The notes under the pieces are model-generated. The model saw only the letters and a program-made list of their open reading frames with translations. It did no database searches and was not told where the DNA came from. The translations under genes and the position numbers were made by a program. DNA of 64,000 nucleotides from Hedera helix (Eukaryota; Streptophyta; Magnoliopsida; Apiales; Araliaceae): positions 21,173,010 to 21,237,009 of the forward strand of contig OX359282.1 in NCBI GenBank assembly GCA_947179155.2. The letters are read 5' to 3'. Below, one piece after another: positions 12,216 through 24,609 of the stretch (the first letter of the stretch is position 1; the number at the start of each line of letters is the position of its first letter).

Positions 12216-14668
12216 TTTCATCATGTGTCATAAAAGAAACCGAACAGATGTATTGCCTTTAACCTATTATATCATCTGTTGAAGGTTATTTGACTTGATG
12301 ATGATGACTGTTGTGCAAAAATGATTGTGGTAAATGTGCTTACATGGTTGATTGTCAGTGTGTATCTGACAACGTGCTTATGTGTTAATGTGCTTATGTG
12401 CTTACTTGATTATGTGCGTAGATGTTCTAAAAGTGCTTATGTGGTTAATTGACAAAATGATTATATGTTAATCAAATTATGTGCCTACATGATCATGTGT
12501 GTATGATATATATTACCTATTTCATATACTATGATTTACACACTTGTATAACACAAATATGATCTTGTTGAAAACTATTTGATTCTTATAAAAGAGAATG
12601 AAAGTTATCTGGTTCAAAAGTTGTAAAGTCCTTTTAAAAAGATATATATGTACAAAGGACTTAGTTTTTTTTTAAAAGATCAGAAATGTTAAGTTGATCT
12701 TTCTGTAGGAGTCACTCTGCATAAAAGATGCATGATATGAGCAGAGTAGCATAAGAATGAATCATTGTTGTATTTGTGTATGACAGAGTCTGCAAAGTCC
12801 TTTCAATATATATAATGATGTAATAATGTATGAAAGGACTTAGTTAGAAAAGATCAAATCTGTTAGGTTGATCTTATGTTAGATCTGATCAGTCTATATG
12901 ATCGTAGAATGGACTCTACGATTCCAAGCAAAGAAGACTCAACAATTCAGTATGATTCGTAGAGTGAAACATACGACTCCTTACCAGGATTACTCTTCGA
13001 TCATCAATGAGAGACACATGTGCAAAAGGTCTACAGAATATACAAGCTAAATTAAAGAACTGATCAAGTACAAATCGTAGAGCAGAACTCTACGACCGTC
13101 GAACAGACAGCTAAGCAAGGCAACAGTTAACGCAGAACCAGAAAAAAAATGTACTCTACGATATACTCAATCTAGCAAGATCGTAGAGTAAACTTGAAGA
13201 ACAAGCACATACGAGAACTATACAATTTGCACAGTTAGAAGAAATCATAGAGTGAAACAGGATGACAAGACAATGGAAAAAATTATTCTACACATGGAAT
13301 AATCGTTGAGTAGAAATAAAGGATGTGCCAACGAAGATAACAACCCAACGATTCCACTGAAAAGCACTGCAGTCAGCAACTTCACAACTTGCACATAAGG
13401 ACAAGCTCGTAGAACAAAATCATAAAACTAAGCACTGCAAACAAACTCTGCGAGCTGAACAGAATAGCAAGATCGCAAAGTAAGTGAAAAGATCGCTCTA
13501 ACTCAACGTTTTACTTGAGATACCTCAAGTAACATTCATGGAGCTGAATACGCAAAATTCAGAATGAACAGCCTATCACTCGACGAATTCACTGAGCAGT
13601 TCAGAACCAGTAAACGAACAGAACGACAATATAGAGCAAGAGAAAAGAGAATAATCCTCGCCCAAATTCAAGAAAGATTAAGTACTGTTGAGAGTACAGA
13701 TGCATGTCAGAGTCACAGAAGACTTTGTGCCTAAACGACTAAGTCAGGACCCACTGCTCAGGAAAATGGTGAATAAGGTCAGACGAATGGGACATCTCTG
13801 AATACATCAGAACAGTTGGTTCTAAAAGTCAAGGAAAGTATTTATTGATGGATCAGAAGATTAATTAGCAAAGAATATAATAATCTTTGCTGAATAACTC
13901 TGGGAGTGCAACGGCTATAAATTCAGAGAAAAGCTGAGCTACAATTTGATATATCAGAACATGTCAGAAAAGGGAAAAAGAATTAACACAAGCAGCAAGA
14001 AGTCAACAACGAAGATATTGAGGATCTGCACAAAGCCAAATGAAAGCAACGGGATTTGTTTCAACAGTAAAATATGCACAAAGATATAAAGGCTTTGATA
14101 ATTCACAGATAAAGAAGTTGTTGAAAATACAAGAAAGGATGGTGGACAACAACAGTTCGTAGAGTGAAATAGAAAATGAATATGCTGAAGAACTCCACGA
14201 TCCATCAGAACACTAATACTGAATTGAGAGAGACGTAGAGTGAAATAACTCTATTATAAGATAAGTGTTCAGAGCTGCTAGACACGTGGTAGAGAGAAGC
14301 TTAAACGCCAACTTGATACAGACATGGAAGCAACTGAGTACCAAAAGGAAGGAGTATTACAGTCATCTCAGAAGCCCATCTCGAGAAGCTATAAACGGTC
14401 TATGATAAGAAAGAACAACTGAGTACCGAAAGGAAGGAGCTTCACAGTCATCTCAGAAGTTCATCTCGAGAAGTTATCAAGTACCAAAGGAGCTGAAGTA
14501 CAAAAGTCTAGCAGCACAATGGGTGATCACAAGAAGATATTGAGCAAATAAAGAAGCCAAGCATCATTGCCAAACTCAATATCATTTCAAGAATGATCAC
14601 ATCATGCTACTGAGTATTTAATGACAATATACAACTCAGTAGCAACTCCAACATCTATCAACAAGAAA

Positions 14669-14782
14669 GGAGCCAAGTCTGTTGGACTTGAAGAGGGCAG
14701 TTATGTCCTTATCTTAGTGACTAATGGAGCCAAGTCTGTTGGACTTGAAGAGGGCAGCTATGTCCTTGTCTTAGTGACTAAA
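14669..14782. repeat. 57-bp direct duplication in the 5' LTR
   Basis: GGAGCCAAGTCTGTTGGAC starts at 14669 and again at 14726, each unit running to CTTAGTGACTAA. The matching pair is in the 3' LTR near 23089-23202. The units stay open in one frame (a 64-codon ORF), but nothing suggests a real protein. Confidence 0.85.
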
Positions 14783-14976
14783 CTAGCCAAACCTGCTAGG
14801 TTTAAAGGTTCTTAGTGAACCAGAGTTTTCAGGCCTGATGGGCTTGAAGGGTTCTGTATGAACCATTCGTAGTGGATTTCCTACTCGTCGTAGTAGAAGA
14901 GTGGAGTAGGAGTTATTCAATATACGAACCACTTAAAACTCTCTGGTGTCATTTACATTCAGTCATTTACATTCTG

Positions 14977-14978
<2 letters not shown>

Positions 14979-15025
<47 letters not shown>
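14979..15025. repeat. (TA)n tract near the 5' LTR end
   Basis: Corresponds to the shorter tract at 23399-23437 in the 3' LTR; a length difference that arose after insertion. Confidence 0.9.
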
Positions 15026-15026
<1 letters not shown>

Positions 15027-15258
15027 CTTCTAAAATTGGTTTACTTGACAAGTGGCTATCTTCAATACAGTCTTAACTCAACGGAGAAGCTTTACAAATC
15101 TTTAAGGGGAGTTTTCAAACTAATATTCTGCTGTGCAAACAAATCTTGATTAAATGAATTAATTGGTAATAAACTTTTGAAGTTAAGTAAAAAGTTTTTA
15201 AGAGATCTATTCAACCCCCCCCTTCTAGATAACTTGTGTGCCTTTGGGAACTAACAAT

Positions 15259-15270
15259 TGGTATCAGAGC
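15259..15270 (+). other. Primer-binding site, initiator tRNA-Met
   Basis: TGGTATCAGAGC, two bases after the LTR end, is the classic complement of the 3' end of plant initiator tRNA-Met used by Copia and other plant LTR elements to prime minus-strand synthesis. Confidence 0.9.
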
Positions 15271-16106
15271 AGGTTCTCACGAACATAAAGCTCACGTTTT
15301 GAGTAGATCCTATGGCACTAGTAAAACTCTGTTTGTGAATTTAAGAATTGAAGTGAACCATTATTTATGAACAAGCTTACATATTAATGTGTCTTTTCAT
15401 GCAGGTACAAATATGAATGTTGTTTGTTGATACTCTGTCTGATGCTGTATACTCACTGTCATTAATCCTTCCAAGACAAATTCAGATGATCTCAGCAAGG
15501 AAACTATCGAGTGAACTTTCTAAATTAAACTAATGCAGCAAGATGAAGAAATCAAAAGGATGTTCTGTTGATAAGAATTATTAATTGATTCACTCGAAGA
15601 ATGCAATAACTTGTATTTCTGCCCTCAAATAAACTGGGAAGTTCAATTCTTGATGCCAAAGGACACCGGATCCTATTCTTCTCAAAGGAAGCATCACTGT
15701 GCCAAGCACTAACAAAATTACTTCTCACCGGTTCGAAAGTGTATAACAGAAGCAAGTCCAACAGAAATCTATGCTTTAAAGTGTAAAATGATTTTCTATA
15801 TACCAAATGTTAGCAGCTGGAATCAGTCTCGAATCCAAGTATTCACTCGATGGGCTCAGCATTAAGCTTTACGATAAGCTTAAGGACTTAAATTCAAAGG
15901 ATATTATCTGAAGATGAGTGGCAAAGGAAGTGTTTCACTTATTTAAAAACAGTATTAGGAGTTCTGTCAAGATACAACATATGACCTTATTGAAAATTAC
16001 AGATGTGTACCTCACTGCAATATCCTTGATGATGTATCTCAAAGTCATTTTCCTAAATCACAGATACCAGGCCCGAGACTTGAAAATTAACTCAGCACAG
16101 ATAAAT

Positions 16107-16148
<42 letters not shown>

Positions 16149-18062
16149 TTCTATGATCACCAGATCTAAGATTCATTTTGCAGATCATTAAAGTTCTAGA
16201 AGAGTTGAAGAAACTCATTCATGTACAAAGCAACTCATTCAATGAAGATGTTCATACAAGGCACACCCTGTGTACGTGCTCAGATTTAATAAACAAATGC
16301 TCTTAATGTCAAATTTCTTCAGAACCATATATGAATGAGAAGGGTGAGAATATCAAGGCAATAAGGAGTAATCACGAATGACTTACTCTAAGTTTAAGGA
16401 ATCACCCTTCAATCTGTGAGAAAAGGAAAAGTTTATCTCAAGAAAATTTCACGCTCATAGCCATTGGCAGTAGGCTCTCCAACATCAATGCATCAGAAGA
16501 AGCTCTAAGCTTAAAATGGTTGAAGAAATATCTGCTTGACATTCTATGGAAAAGTCAGATCTAAAATGCTAAACAGGAAGTCTTTTGATAGTGTACATCC
16601 TCACAAATCATTCTGGATAGAGATGACCAAAGGAGAACAACAAGAAGGAAACAATGTTATAGTCTTAAGGGAAAATTGTACTGAGACTCAACGATGAATA
16701 TCGTAGAGCTCCTTACTCAACAAAATTTGCTAGATACCTCAAGGAAGTTAATCTATGAAAGATTGAATGAAGTCTGTATACTAATGTAAGAAGAAAACTT
16801 GATTCTTGGAATTCTCTAGAAGAGAAAGAAGCTGGTTATAAAAGGAAGGCATCTATTAATCTTTGACCTCACCTATTGATTTAGTGAATTAGGTCGGATC
16901 TGTTGTCACTAATATCATGGTAAGTTAAAAGAAGGATCGTAGAGTCTGTCAGGCGATCGCAGAATAAGGCTTGGCAGATTGAAGTGTCTCTTCGGAAGAT
17001 CGTAAAGTTGTCTCCTCATCAAAAAGCTAACTCTCGAGATCGTAGAATCAACGCAGTCAGTCACTCTACGACTCTCAAAATCCAGTCTACGAACCAAGCA
17101 GAGTCAAAGAGCAACCTCTACATGAGCAGTCAGAGTCATGACAACGATCCTTACAAAGTCCATACAGAAAGCTATCCTTGAGCTGACAAACAAGCTGAAC
17201 AAAGATCTCTGAGTTCATCTAAAGCTTCTAGTCTTAACAGAGATCGTAGAGCAGCTCAAATCTTAACTCTACGATTGCATTTCAGGCAAGATCGTAAAGT
17301 AGCAAAGCCAAGTCGTAGAGTAAGAAAGCAAGCTAAGAAGTACAAAACTCATCAGAAGTCAAAATTGAGGAAAATTATTGTTGAATGATCGCTACAGTCA
17401 ACTCTGTATCTTCAGAAGGCAGCTGAAGGTAAATTTGATTCTTCAATGCACTACCTTTCTCATTCCAGTCACATGGTCCCAAAACAATGTGATTGATAAA
17501 CCAAATGCACTTATCTCTCATGTCATAATCTCTAAATTCTACGATTGATAACCAAGCTAGCCTTATCATCCCAAATCGTAGAGTCACTTCTTAATCGTAG
17601 AGCATATTGAGTCTACGTTTGCACTTCATACAAATTTCTTGCCCATAAACTTCTTCATAACTATTTACCAGCCTACAATTCATGACATCAGTAATCAAGG
17701 TCATCTATTGAGAGGATGATGGTTGACTGACTAGTAGCCAACTCTACGAACTATTCAAGCTTACTCAAACAGGGAAGGTGAACTTCACGCCCTCTAAACT
17801 CAAGTGGGTTAGAATACTTGATGTGCTTCAGTTATGATAAATGCAAAAGTTAAGCCCACGTTCTACAAATGAGTATCTGGCACGTGTCCTCTGTAAAAAT
17901 AAGAGGGAACTAGCATAAATCAATTTTTAAAACTGACGGTGGTCATTTTCCATCAGTTGTCAATACCCATTCTCCCAAAACTCATCAAAACCCTAGAAAT
18001 CGAAAATTTTTCAGAAATCGAAATCTCTCTCCCTGTGCTATTCTCAAATCAGTTTTAATCTC
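15271..18062 (+). other. Non-coding interior of the Sirevirus-like element
   Basis: 2.8 kb between the primer site and the ORF. All frames are broken and I recognise no gag or pol block. A (TA)n tract lies at about 16108-16144. From 16.7 to 17.75 kb there are thirteen copies of the CGTAGA/TCTACG motif. Just before the ORF (17.93-18.06 kb) the sequence is unique-looking leader. Confidence 0.6.
16702..17748. repeat. Cluster of dispersed CGTAGAG/CTCTACG motifs, both orientations
   Basis: Copies at about 16702, 16938, 17041, 17064, 17085, 17245, 17267, 17314, 17538, 17577, 17596, 17611 and 17742. The fuller consensus is GATCGTAGAGT or its reverse ACTCTACGATC. Related copies continue in both LTRs and once at 20141. 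Adjacent opposite copies (17245/17267, 17596/17611) could fold into short hairpins. Confidence 0.85.
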
Positions 18063-19724
18063 ATGGCATCTCTTCAAGTTATTCCTGAAAATCTTGTTTG
18101 CTTTGAAAATTTTGGAGATGCAGAGCAGAAATTCAAAGATGTTCTTCATCTGGTCAAGAATGCTGGATTCACCATGTGTTTGGAAACCAGCACCAGGATT
18201 TTCTCTACACTTGTGAAAGAATTCTATTCAAACGCTGATTATCGAGGAAATACCCTCATCACAAAGGTTAAGGAAATCTCATTGCAAATAGGGGTTTCTG
18301 AAATCAATCTCAGTCTAGGTATTCCAATCGGAGGAATTACTTTTCTTGACAAGATTAATATTGAGCTTGGACTGGAGCTGATGGACTATGAGAAGAAGTC
18401 TCCTCTAAAAGGAATCAAGAAGAAAGATTTCCTTCAGCAGTACGAGTTTTTAGCTGACATTGTTGGGAAGAGCATTCTGTGCAAAGACACTGCATATAAT
18501 ACTATCAGTGAAGATCAATTAAGGCTTATGACTGCTATTGCTCAAAGAAAGAAAATCAACTTCGGAGCATTTCTCTTAGGATGGATAAAGAGATGGATAG
18601 ATGATGCCAAGACAAGAGCTGGAGTAGGAAAGCCCACTCCCAAAATGCTCTATGGGAGATTCATAAGCATCATTTTGAAGAAATTGCTGGCAAATGCAAT
18701 TGGGGAAGATGAAGGAGAAATTCTAAACTGCAACAAAAGAATTACTCCAAGATTGTTTGAAGATTGGAAAAAGAACCCTCATGCCAATAAGGGTAAGAAG
18801 GCACAAGGATCGAGAAGCATCAACAAACAGATGGAAGAGAAATCTAAAGGAAAAGGAAAAAGGGAAATGGAAGAAATATCAGAGGAAAAATTATAGGAGG
18901 CTAATGAGCAGTCAAGAAACAAAACTCTTGTGATCTATGATTGTCAGGAATCAAAGAAGAAAAGAAAATTCAATGAAGCAGAGAAGACTGCAGAAGAGAA
19001 AGATGTCAGTACAGGGAAAGCTAAGAAGGTGAAGATAAATCCCAAAGGGTCTGAAATTGAGAAGAAGAAGAAGAAGAAGAAGAAGAAGAAGAAGAAGAAG
19101 ACAGAAAAGAAAATTACTCACACTGTTCCAAGGAGAAGTTGGAGAATTAGAGAACAACAGAGAAGTTCAATCATTACAGGACCACCTCAGGTTATAGAAA
19201 TTGATGACGATGAAGCAAATTCAGATTCTGGAGAAAGAACATCTGATAGTTCAAAAGAAGAAACTTCTATAGACTCTTCAGAGAAGAAATCAGAATGTCA
19301 TAAAAATAGCATATCTGAAAAAGAAGTCATATTGGGTTCTGATCTAGAAGCTGAACTAGTTGTAAAAGACTCAGCACCTGAGTTCAACGAAGATGATGAT
19401 GTTGCTGAAGATGTTGCTGTACCAGGGGAACAATTCTCTGAAAATTCTGAAGCTGGAAAGACTAAATCAAATGAGAAATGAGACTGTCAAGAAATTGTGA
19501 TGAAAGAAGATAGACACCTTCAAGAAGAGACCATCACTTATGAATTAGAAGAATCAAAAGATAGGTCAAGAAGGTCAAATAGAAGAAGAGGATTAAGTGA
19601 CTTTATGAAGAAAATAGGCAGGAGTTCAAGTACAAGTCATAAGGAGAGACAAATAAGGATAAAAGTTGAAAAAAAAACTGAAGAAAGTAAGACTACTGAG
19701 GAAACTGGAAAAGCAGCAATATGA
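18063..19724 (+). pseudogene. Decayed ORF resembling 'putative plant transposon protein'
   Basis: One frame runs from ATG 18063 to TGA 19724 (553 sense codons' span) broken by TAG at 18894 and TGA at 19479. The first ~235 residues look folded, with LVKEFYSNADYRGNTLI and EINLSLGIPIGG near residues 56-105, a pattern I associate with the Transposase_32-type domain common in plant retroelement ORFs; that assignment is from memory of the family. The rest is highly charged: Lys/Glu stretches, a poly-Lys tract coded by an (AAG)n run at about 19062-19100, then an acidic Ser-rich segment. It is not a reverse transcriptase, integrase or recognisable gag. Another open frame (19666-20109) with Arg/Lys-rich start overlaps the end and could be its frame-shifted tail. 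Confidence 0.55.
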
Positions 19725-20337
19725 AGCATATCGACTGAAGCAGATTAAAAGGAGACATAGAGAAAGAAGGAAGCATGCAAGTCAGATGAAAAAATGTTCT
19801 ATTTCATGGGATCATGATCATCTATTCAGTTTCATTCCCATACTACCACTTCTAAGGGCTATAGTCATGAATGATCAAAGGTCTATCAGCTGGAGCTACT
19901 CAACATTTCCAAATCTTTCGTTAGTCGCTCAACATTTCTTAAAAGCAATGACCATTGCAACCACACTGATAAGCAATGAGCCCTTCTATCTTCACTACCA
20001 TAGTTGCCTGGAAATATCCATCTGGAATCTGACCAGCTCTCAATCATACAGCCAGTCTGTGGGGAATCAAAATGCAGAAATCAGAAAGTCCTCTTTGGTG
20101 ACTTACTAAACTCTTAGTCACCCTGCACCACCTCCCTGCTCGTAGAGTCCCAAAACTTTGCAAACATTTTTCAAAATACAAATTTTCCAGTCATAGAGTC
20201 CCAACATTCTATGAACCATGAAAATGTACTTATTCTTAGTCTCATAGAGTCTCAAAACTCTGTGTTAGACTTCAAGATATCTTTCTAAACCAGCTTTGGC
20301 ACAGTCAGCTCCATACAATATCCAAATTGATGATGTC

Positions 20338-20477
20338 AAAAAGGGGGAGAGAATATAAGGAACTAAGGGGGAGCAAAATATAAAGAACTAAGGGGGAGGA
20401 ATATCAAGGAACTAAGGGGGAGCAAACTAAGGGGGAGCAACATCTATGAAGAAGGAGAATCAGCCAACTAAGGGGGA
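20338..20477 (+). repeat. Array of extra polypurine tracts
   Basis: AAGGGGGAGA at 20341 and five CTAAGGGGGA copies at about 20362, 20388, 20412, 20427 and 20467. Multiplied polypurine tracts ahead of the 3' LTR are a described trait of Sireviruses, where they may prime plus-strand synthesis. Confidence 0.85.
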
Positions 20478-20684
20478 TACAGCAAACAACCAGCAAACTG
20501 AATGAGAGAAAAATGAAGAGCTGTAAGTATGTATAACCTTTTTTGTAAAAATGCTCATTTAATGAAATCATGCTTTTGCACTAGCCATACAGTATTTCAC
20601 TGTATCGTAAGACATAATTTACCTGTCAAGTAGATGCATTATATGAATGTCATATCAATAAGTCTATTAGTTTTGTCATCATCA

Positions 20685-20696
20685 AATAGGGGAGAT
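20685..20696 (+). other. Terminal polypurine tract
   Basis: ATAGGGGAGAT directly abuts the TGTTGAAGG start of the 3' LTR, and would prime plus-strand DNA synthesis. Confidence 0.85.
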
Positions 20697-23394
20697 TGTT
20701 GAAGGTTGTTTGATTTGATATTGATGACTGTTGTGCAAAAATGATTGTGGTAAAGGTGCTTACATGGTTGATTGTCAATGTGTATCTGACAAAGTGCTTA
20801 TGTGTTAATGTGTTTATATGCTTACTTGATTATGTGCGTAGATGTTCTAAAAGTGCTTATGTGGTTAATTGACAAAATGATTATATGTTAATCAAATTAT
20901 GTGCCTACATGATCATGTGTGTATGATATATATTACCTATTTCATATACTATGATTTACACACTTGTATAACACAAATATGATCTTGTTGAAAACTATCT
21001 GATTCTTATAAAAGAGAATGAAAGTTATCTGGTTCAAAAGTTGTAAAGTCCTTTTAAAAAGATATATGTGTACAAAGGACTTAGTTTTTTTTTTAAAAGA
21101 TCAGAAATGTTAAGTTGATCTTTCTGTAGGAGTCACTCTGCATAAAAGATGCATGATATGAGCAGAGTAGCATAAGAATGAATCATTGTTGTATTTGTGT
21201 ATGACAGAGTCTGCAAAGTCCTTTCAATATATATAATGATGTAATAATGTATGAAAGGACTTAGTTAGAAAAGATCAAATTTGTTAGGTTGATCTTATGT
21301 TAGATCTGATCAGTCTATATGATCGTAGAATGGACTCTACGATTCCAAGCAAAGAAGACTCAATGATTCAGTATGATTCGTAGAGTGAAACATACGACTC
21401 CTTACCAGGATTACTCTATGATCATCAAAGAGAGACACATGTGCAAAAGGTCTACAGAATATACAAGCTAAATTAAAGAACTGATCAAGTACAAATCGTA
21501 GAGCAAAACTCTACGATCGTCGAACAGACAGCTAAGCAAGCCAACAATTAACGCAGAACCAAAAAAGAAATGTACTCTACGATATACTCAATCTAGCAAG
21601 ATCGTAGAGTAAACTTAAAGAACAAGCATATACGAGAACTATATGATTTGCACAGTTAGAAGAAATCATAGAGTGAAATAGGATGACAAGACAATGCAGA
21701 AAATTGTTCTACACATGGAATAATCGTTGAGTAGAAATAAAGGATGTGCCAACGAAGATAACAACTCAACGATTCCACTGAAAAGCACTGCAGTCAGCAA
21801 CTTCACAACTTGCACAGAAGGACAAGCTCGTAGAACGAAATCATAAAGCTAAGCACTGCAAACAAACTCTGTGAGCTGAATAGAATAGCAAGATCGCAAA
21901 GTAAGTGAAAAGATCGCTCTAACTCAACGTTTTACTTGAGATACCTCAAGTAACATTCATGGAGCTGAATTCGCAAAATTCAGAGTGAACAGCCTATCAC
22001 TCGACGAATTCACTGAGTAGTTCAGAACCAGTAAACGAACAGAACGATAATATAGAGCAAGAGAAAAGAGAATTATCCTCGCCCAAATTCAAGAAAGATT
22101 AAGTGTTGTTGAGAGTACAGATGCATGTAAGAGTCACAGAAGACTTTGTGCCTAAATGACTAAGTTAGGACCTACTGCTCAGGAAAATGGTGAATAAGGT
22201 CAGACGAATGGGACATCTCTGAATACATCAGAACAGTTGGTTCTACAAGTCAAGGAAAATATTTATTGATGGATCAGAAGATTAATTAGCAAAGAATATA
22301 ATAATCTTTGTTGAACAACTCTGGGAGTGTAACGACTATAAATTCAGAGAAAAGCTGAGCTATAATTTGATATATCAAAACATGTCAGAAAAGGGAAAAA
22401 GAATTAACACAAGCAGCAAGAAGTCAACAACGAAGATATTGAGGATCTGCACAAAGCCAAATGAAAGCAACGGGATTTGTTTCAACGGTAAAATATGCAC
22501 AAAGATATAAAGGCTTTGATAATTCACAGATAAAGAAGTTATTGAAAATACAAGAAAGGATGGTGGACAACAACAGATCGTAGAGTGAAATAGAAAATGA
22601 ATATGCTGAAGAACTCCACGATCCATCAGAACACTAATACTGAATTGAAAGAGACATAGAGTGAAATAACTCTATTAGAAGAGAAGTGTTCAGAGCTGCT
22701 AGGCACGTGGTAGAGAGAAGCTTAAACGCCAACTTGATACAGACATGGAAGCAACTGTGTACCAAAAGGAAGGAGCATTACAGTCATCTCAGAAGCCCAT
22801 CTCGAGAAGCTATAAACAGTCTATGATAAGAAAGAACAACTGAGTACCGAAAGGAATGAGCTTCACAGTCATCTCAGGAGTTCGTCTTGAGAAGTTATCA
22901 AGTACCAAAGGAGCTGAAGTACAAAAGCCTAGCAGTACAATGGGTGATCACAAGAAGATATTGAGCAAATAAAGAAGCCAAACATCATTGCCAAACTCAA
23001 TATCATTTCAAGAATGATCACATCCTGCTACTGAGTATTTAATGACAATGTACAACTCAGTAGCAACTCCAACATCTATCAACAAGCAAGGAGCCAAGTC
23101 TGTTGGACTTGAAAAGGGCAATTATGTCCTTATCTTAGTGACTAAAGGAGCCAAGTCTGCTGGACTTGAAGAGGGCAGCTATGTCCTTGTTTTAGTGACT
23201 AAACTAGCCAAACCTGTTAGGTTTTAAGGGTTCTTAGTGAACCAGAGTTTCTAGGCCTGATGGGCTTGAAGGGTTCTGTATGAACCATTCTTAGTGGATT
23301 TCCTACTCGTCGTAGTAGAAGAGTGGAGTAGGAGTTATTCAATCTCTGAACCACTTAAAACTCTCTGGTGTCATTTACATTCAGTCATTTACAT

Positions 23395-23438
<44 letters not shown>

Positions 23439-23677
23439 CTGCTAAAATTGGTTTACTTGATAAGTGGCTATCTTCAATACAGTCTTAACTCAACGGAGAA
23501 GCTTTACAAATCTTTAAGGGGAATTTTCAAACTAATATTCCGCCGTGCAAACTAATCTTGATTAAATGAATTAATTGGTAATAAACTTTTGAAGTCAAGT
23601 AAAAAGTTTTTAAGAAATCTATTCAACCCCCCCCCCCCCCCCCTTCTAGATCACTTATGTGCCTCTGGGAACTAACA
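20697..23677 (+). repeat. 3' LTR of the Sirevirus-like element
   Basis: Pairs with 12277-15256 along its whole length. It carries the same motif set; the last copies differ by point changes (CATAGAG for CGTAGAG near 22655). The C run near its end is C17 (23627-23643) against C8 in the 5' LTR. Confidence 0.9.
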
Positions 23678-24264
23678 TCATCTTTAACCTATCATATGTT
23701 CAACAATTATATCACATATGTGCCCCCGGTCACAGATATTTACAACAGCTTAATTCTTGATGATTAGTACAAATAACAGTGATACAATTGATGAATAGAA
23801 GAAACAGGATAAACAATGTGTATCGAAAGTTTATTTTGTGCAGATTCAAATAATGTTCAAATTGTCAACATGATGTGGAGTGAAATTCAAAAATGATATT
23901 CGAGATCCACAGTTCAGAATAACGGTTACAATTCAATAGAAATGTTTAGAAAAATAGGAAGGTTCAACTGAAATGATATTAGATGAAACACAAACTATTA
24001 AGGAACATATAATTATTTCAGGAAACTTTACCAAATAGTATTTACCATAGTAAGTTAAGAGTATAAAAGAAATATTATCCCTTACTATAGTAAGTTTGAA
24101 TAATGGAAGATAAAAAAGACGGTATCCCTTATGAGTATAAAGGAAAATAATATCACTTACGAATATGAAATAAAATGATATTACAAACGAATATGGAATA
24201 AAAGTGTCATGTGATAATTCGTGTAGACAAATTATTTTCACAAGAGACAAATAAGAAATTTACA

Positions 24265-24485
24265 AAGGGTTATTCACCAACAGGCGGTAATCCACCCAGT
24301 AAGATTATTCCCACAATTTAATAAAATTTGAATACGAAGAGTTTTTCACCAAACAGGCGGTAATCCGCGCCGTAAGGTTATTCTCAGAGATTAATAAGGA
24401 ATGAATACGAAAGGTTATTCACCAACATGCGGTAATCCGCACCGTAAGGTTATTCCCATAATTTAATACATGAAAATAAATGACA
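24265..24485. repeat. ~73-bp tandem repeat in the solo LTR
   Basis: Three copies starting near 24268, 24340 and 24413, each with TTATTCACCAA(A)CAGGCGGTAATCC-like text followed by a GTAAGGTTATTC block. Confidence 0.85.
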
Positions 24486-24609
24486 CATCTTATAAGTAAG
24501 AAAGAAACGATATTATTTTCGAAAACCAAAGAATGATAATCCCTTACAGTAGTAAGTTTAAGAGTATGAAAGAAAATGACATTCCTTACAAGTAAGAAAA
24601 TAATACCAT

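Larger units (their letters stand above)
12277..15256 (+). repeat. 5' LTR of the Sirevirus-like element
   Basis: 2980 bp, paired with 20697-23677. In the first ~315 bases I count ten mismatches between the two LTRs, about 3%. It contains ten CGTAGA/TCTACG-type motifs, a 57-bp duplication, a (TA)n tract and a C8 run just before its end. Confidence 0.9.
12277..23677 (+). mobile_element. Non-autonomous Sirevirus-like LTR retrotransposon
   Basis: Two long LTRs (12277-15256 and 20697-23677) begin TGTTGAAGG and end GGGAACTAACA; the flanks carry TCATC at 12272-12276 and 23678-23682. A primer-binding site for initiator tRNA-Met follows the first LTR, and a polypurine tract precedes the second, with several extra polypurine tracts upstream. 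A pyrimidine run before TTCTAGA close to the LTR end, the multiple polypurine tracts and the site itself fit the Sirevirus group of Copia elements (known family features). The 5.4-kb interior has no recognisable protease, integrase or reverse transcriptase; its only sizeable ORF is the decayed one at 18063-19724. Mobility would have needed proteins from another element. Confidence 0.85.

Noticed and set aside
13954..14205. 83-codon hydrophobic minus-strand ORF repeated at 22375-22626
   Set aside because: It lies in both LTRs, so its openness is duplicated, not independent; no family recognised.
18951..19157. Minus-strand ORF with poly-Leu
   Set aside because: It is the antisense of the (AAG)n poly-Lys tract of the plus-strand ORF.
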